This document shows positions 55,940 through 56,019 of a DNA stretch of 56,019 nt, one piece after another (position 1 is the stretch's first letter; every line of letters begins with the position of its first letter). The notes under the pieces were generated by a model. The model did not search any database and had not been told where the DNA came from. It saw only the letters and a list, made by a program, of their open reading frames with translations. The stretch covers positions 1 through 56,019 of the forward strand of contig QYAI01000159.1 of assembly GCA_003988855.1 (NCBI GenBank), in the 5' to 3' direction. Both the position numbers and the translations under genes were made by a program. This DNA comes from Arachnopeziza araneosa. Taxonomy: Eukaryota; Ascomycota; Leotiomycetes; Helotiales; Arachnopezizaceae.

Positions 55940-56019
55940 ATGTCGCAAATCCAAACCCAAGAAGCACGAATTATTCTAGCTATCGAGGCTATTCAAACGT
56001 CAAAAAAACTAAGCTGTCG
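55940..56019 (+). mobile_element. Pogo-like transposase, 5' end (cut by window edge)
   Basis: The ATG at 55940 starts MSQIQTQEARIILAIEAIQT followed by SKKLSC. This matches the psq-type helix-turn-helix start of fungal pogo/Fot1-like (CENP-B/DDE) transposases, where a run of this kind precedes the DNA-binding helices. Only 26 codons are in the window, so intactness is unknown. The identification rests on pattern memory of the family and not on an alignment. Confidence 0.55.

Overview
This is a window of filamentous ascomycete (Pezizomycotina) nuclear DNA, most likely Leotiomycetes-like. The evidence is many short introns (45-76 nt) with GTAAGT-type donors and CTAAC-type branch points, fungal-only families (2EXR, Clr5, Rds1-like, fungal F-box), gene-sparse AT-rich tracts, and TGG-to-TAG decay of the kind left by repeat-induced point mutation (RIP). 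The placement at class level is an inference. Gene models below were joined by hand from reading frames and splice signals; totals were checked to be multiples of three.

Layout. 0-2.3 kb: a decayed LigI-like amidohydrolase flanked by degenerate 220-bp repeats. 2.7-6.9 kb: a small 4-TM protein, an F-box/leucine-rich protein and a glycine-zipper protein. 7.0-8.4 kb: a head-to-head DNA-alkylation repair pair, one gene equivalent to the C-terminal half of bacterial Ada (Cys alkyltransferase) and one to the N-terminal half (Zn/Cys methyl acceptor plus AraC-type helix-turn-helix). 9.3-13.6 kb: a five-exon Clr5/zinc-finger regulator convergent with a cis-aconitate-decarboxylase-like MmgE/PrpD enzyme. 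15-16 kb: a possible small secreted protein and an eight-cysteine hydrophobin-like protein. 17.3-20.2 kb: a lipid-droplet hydrolase and a membrane-protein pseudogene. 20.9-27.9 kb: a 2-TM protein, a CYC2-like mitochondrial reductase, an aspartic-protease-like membrane protein that has lost a catalytic Asp, and a GPI-anchored wall protein. 29.7-42.3 kb: the conserved core, with a 2EXR protein and the divergent pair SEC16 (COPII assembly) and NEO1 (Golgi/endosome flippase). 42.3-56 kb: accessory territory with three more 2EXR genes, an AT-rich tract with a 56-bp minisatellite, an Rds1-like ferritin-fold secreted protein, a broken MYND-finger gene, a broken GMC oxidoreductase, and the first 80 bases of a pogo-like transposase at the right edge.

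Functional links. The alkylation pair probably works as a two-piece adaptive response from one shared promoter. SEC16 and NEO1 both serve secretory traffic and share an intergenic region. Long conserved genes are intact (5.4 kb and 3.9 kb uninterrupted exons), while at least five accessory genes carry single-base losses, mostly in homopolymer runs, or TGG-to-TAG stops. That contrast suggests genuine decay of the accessory part, although homopolymer sequencing error is not excluded.
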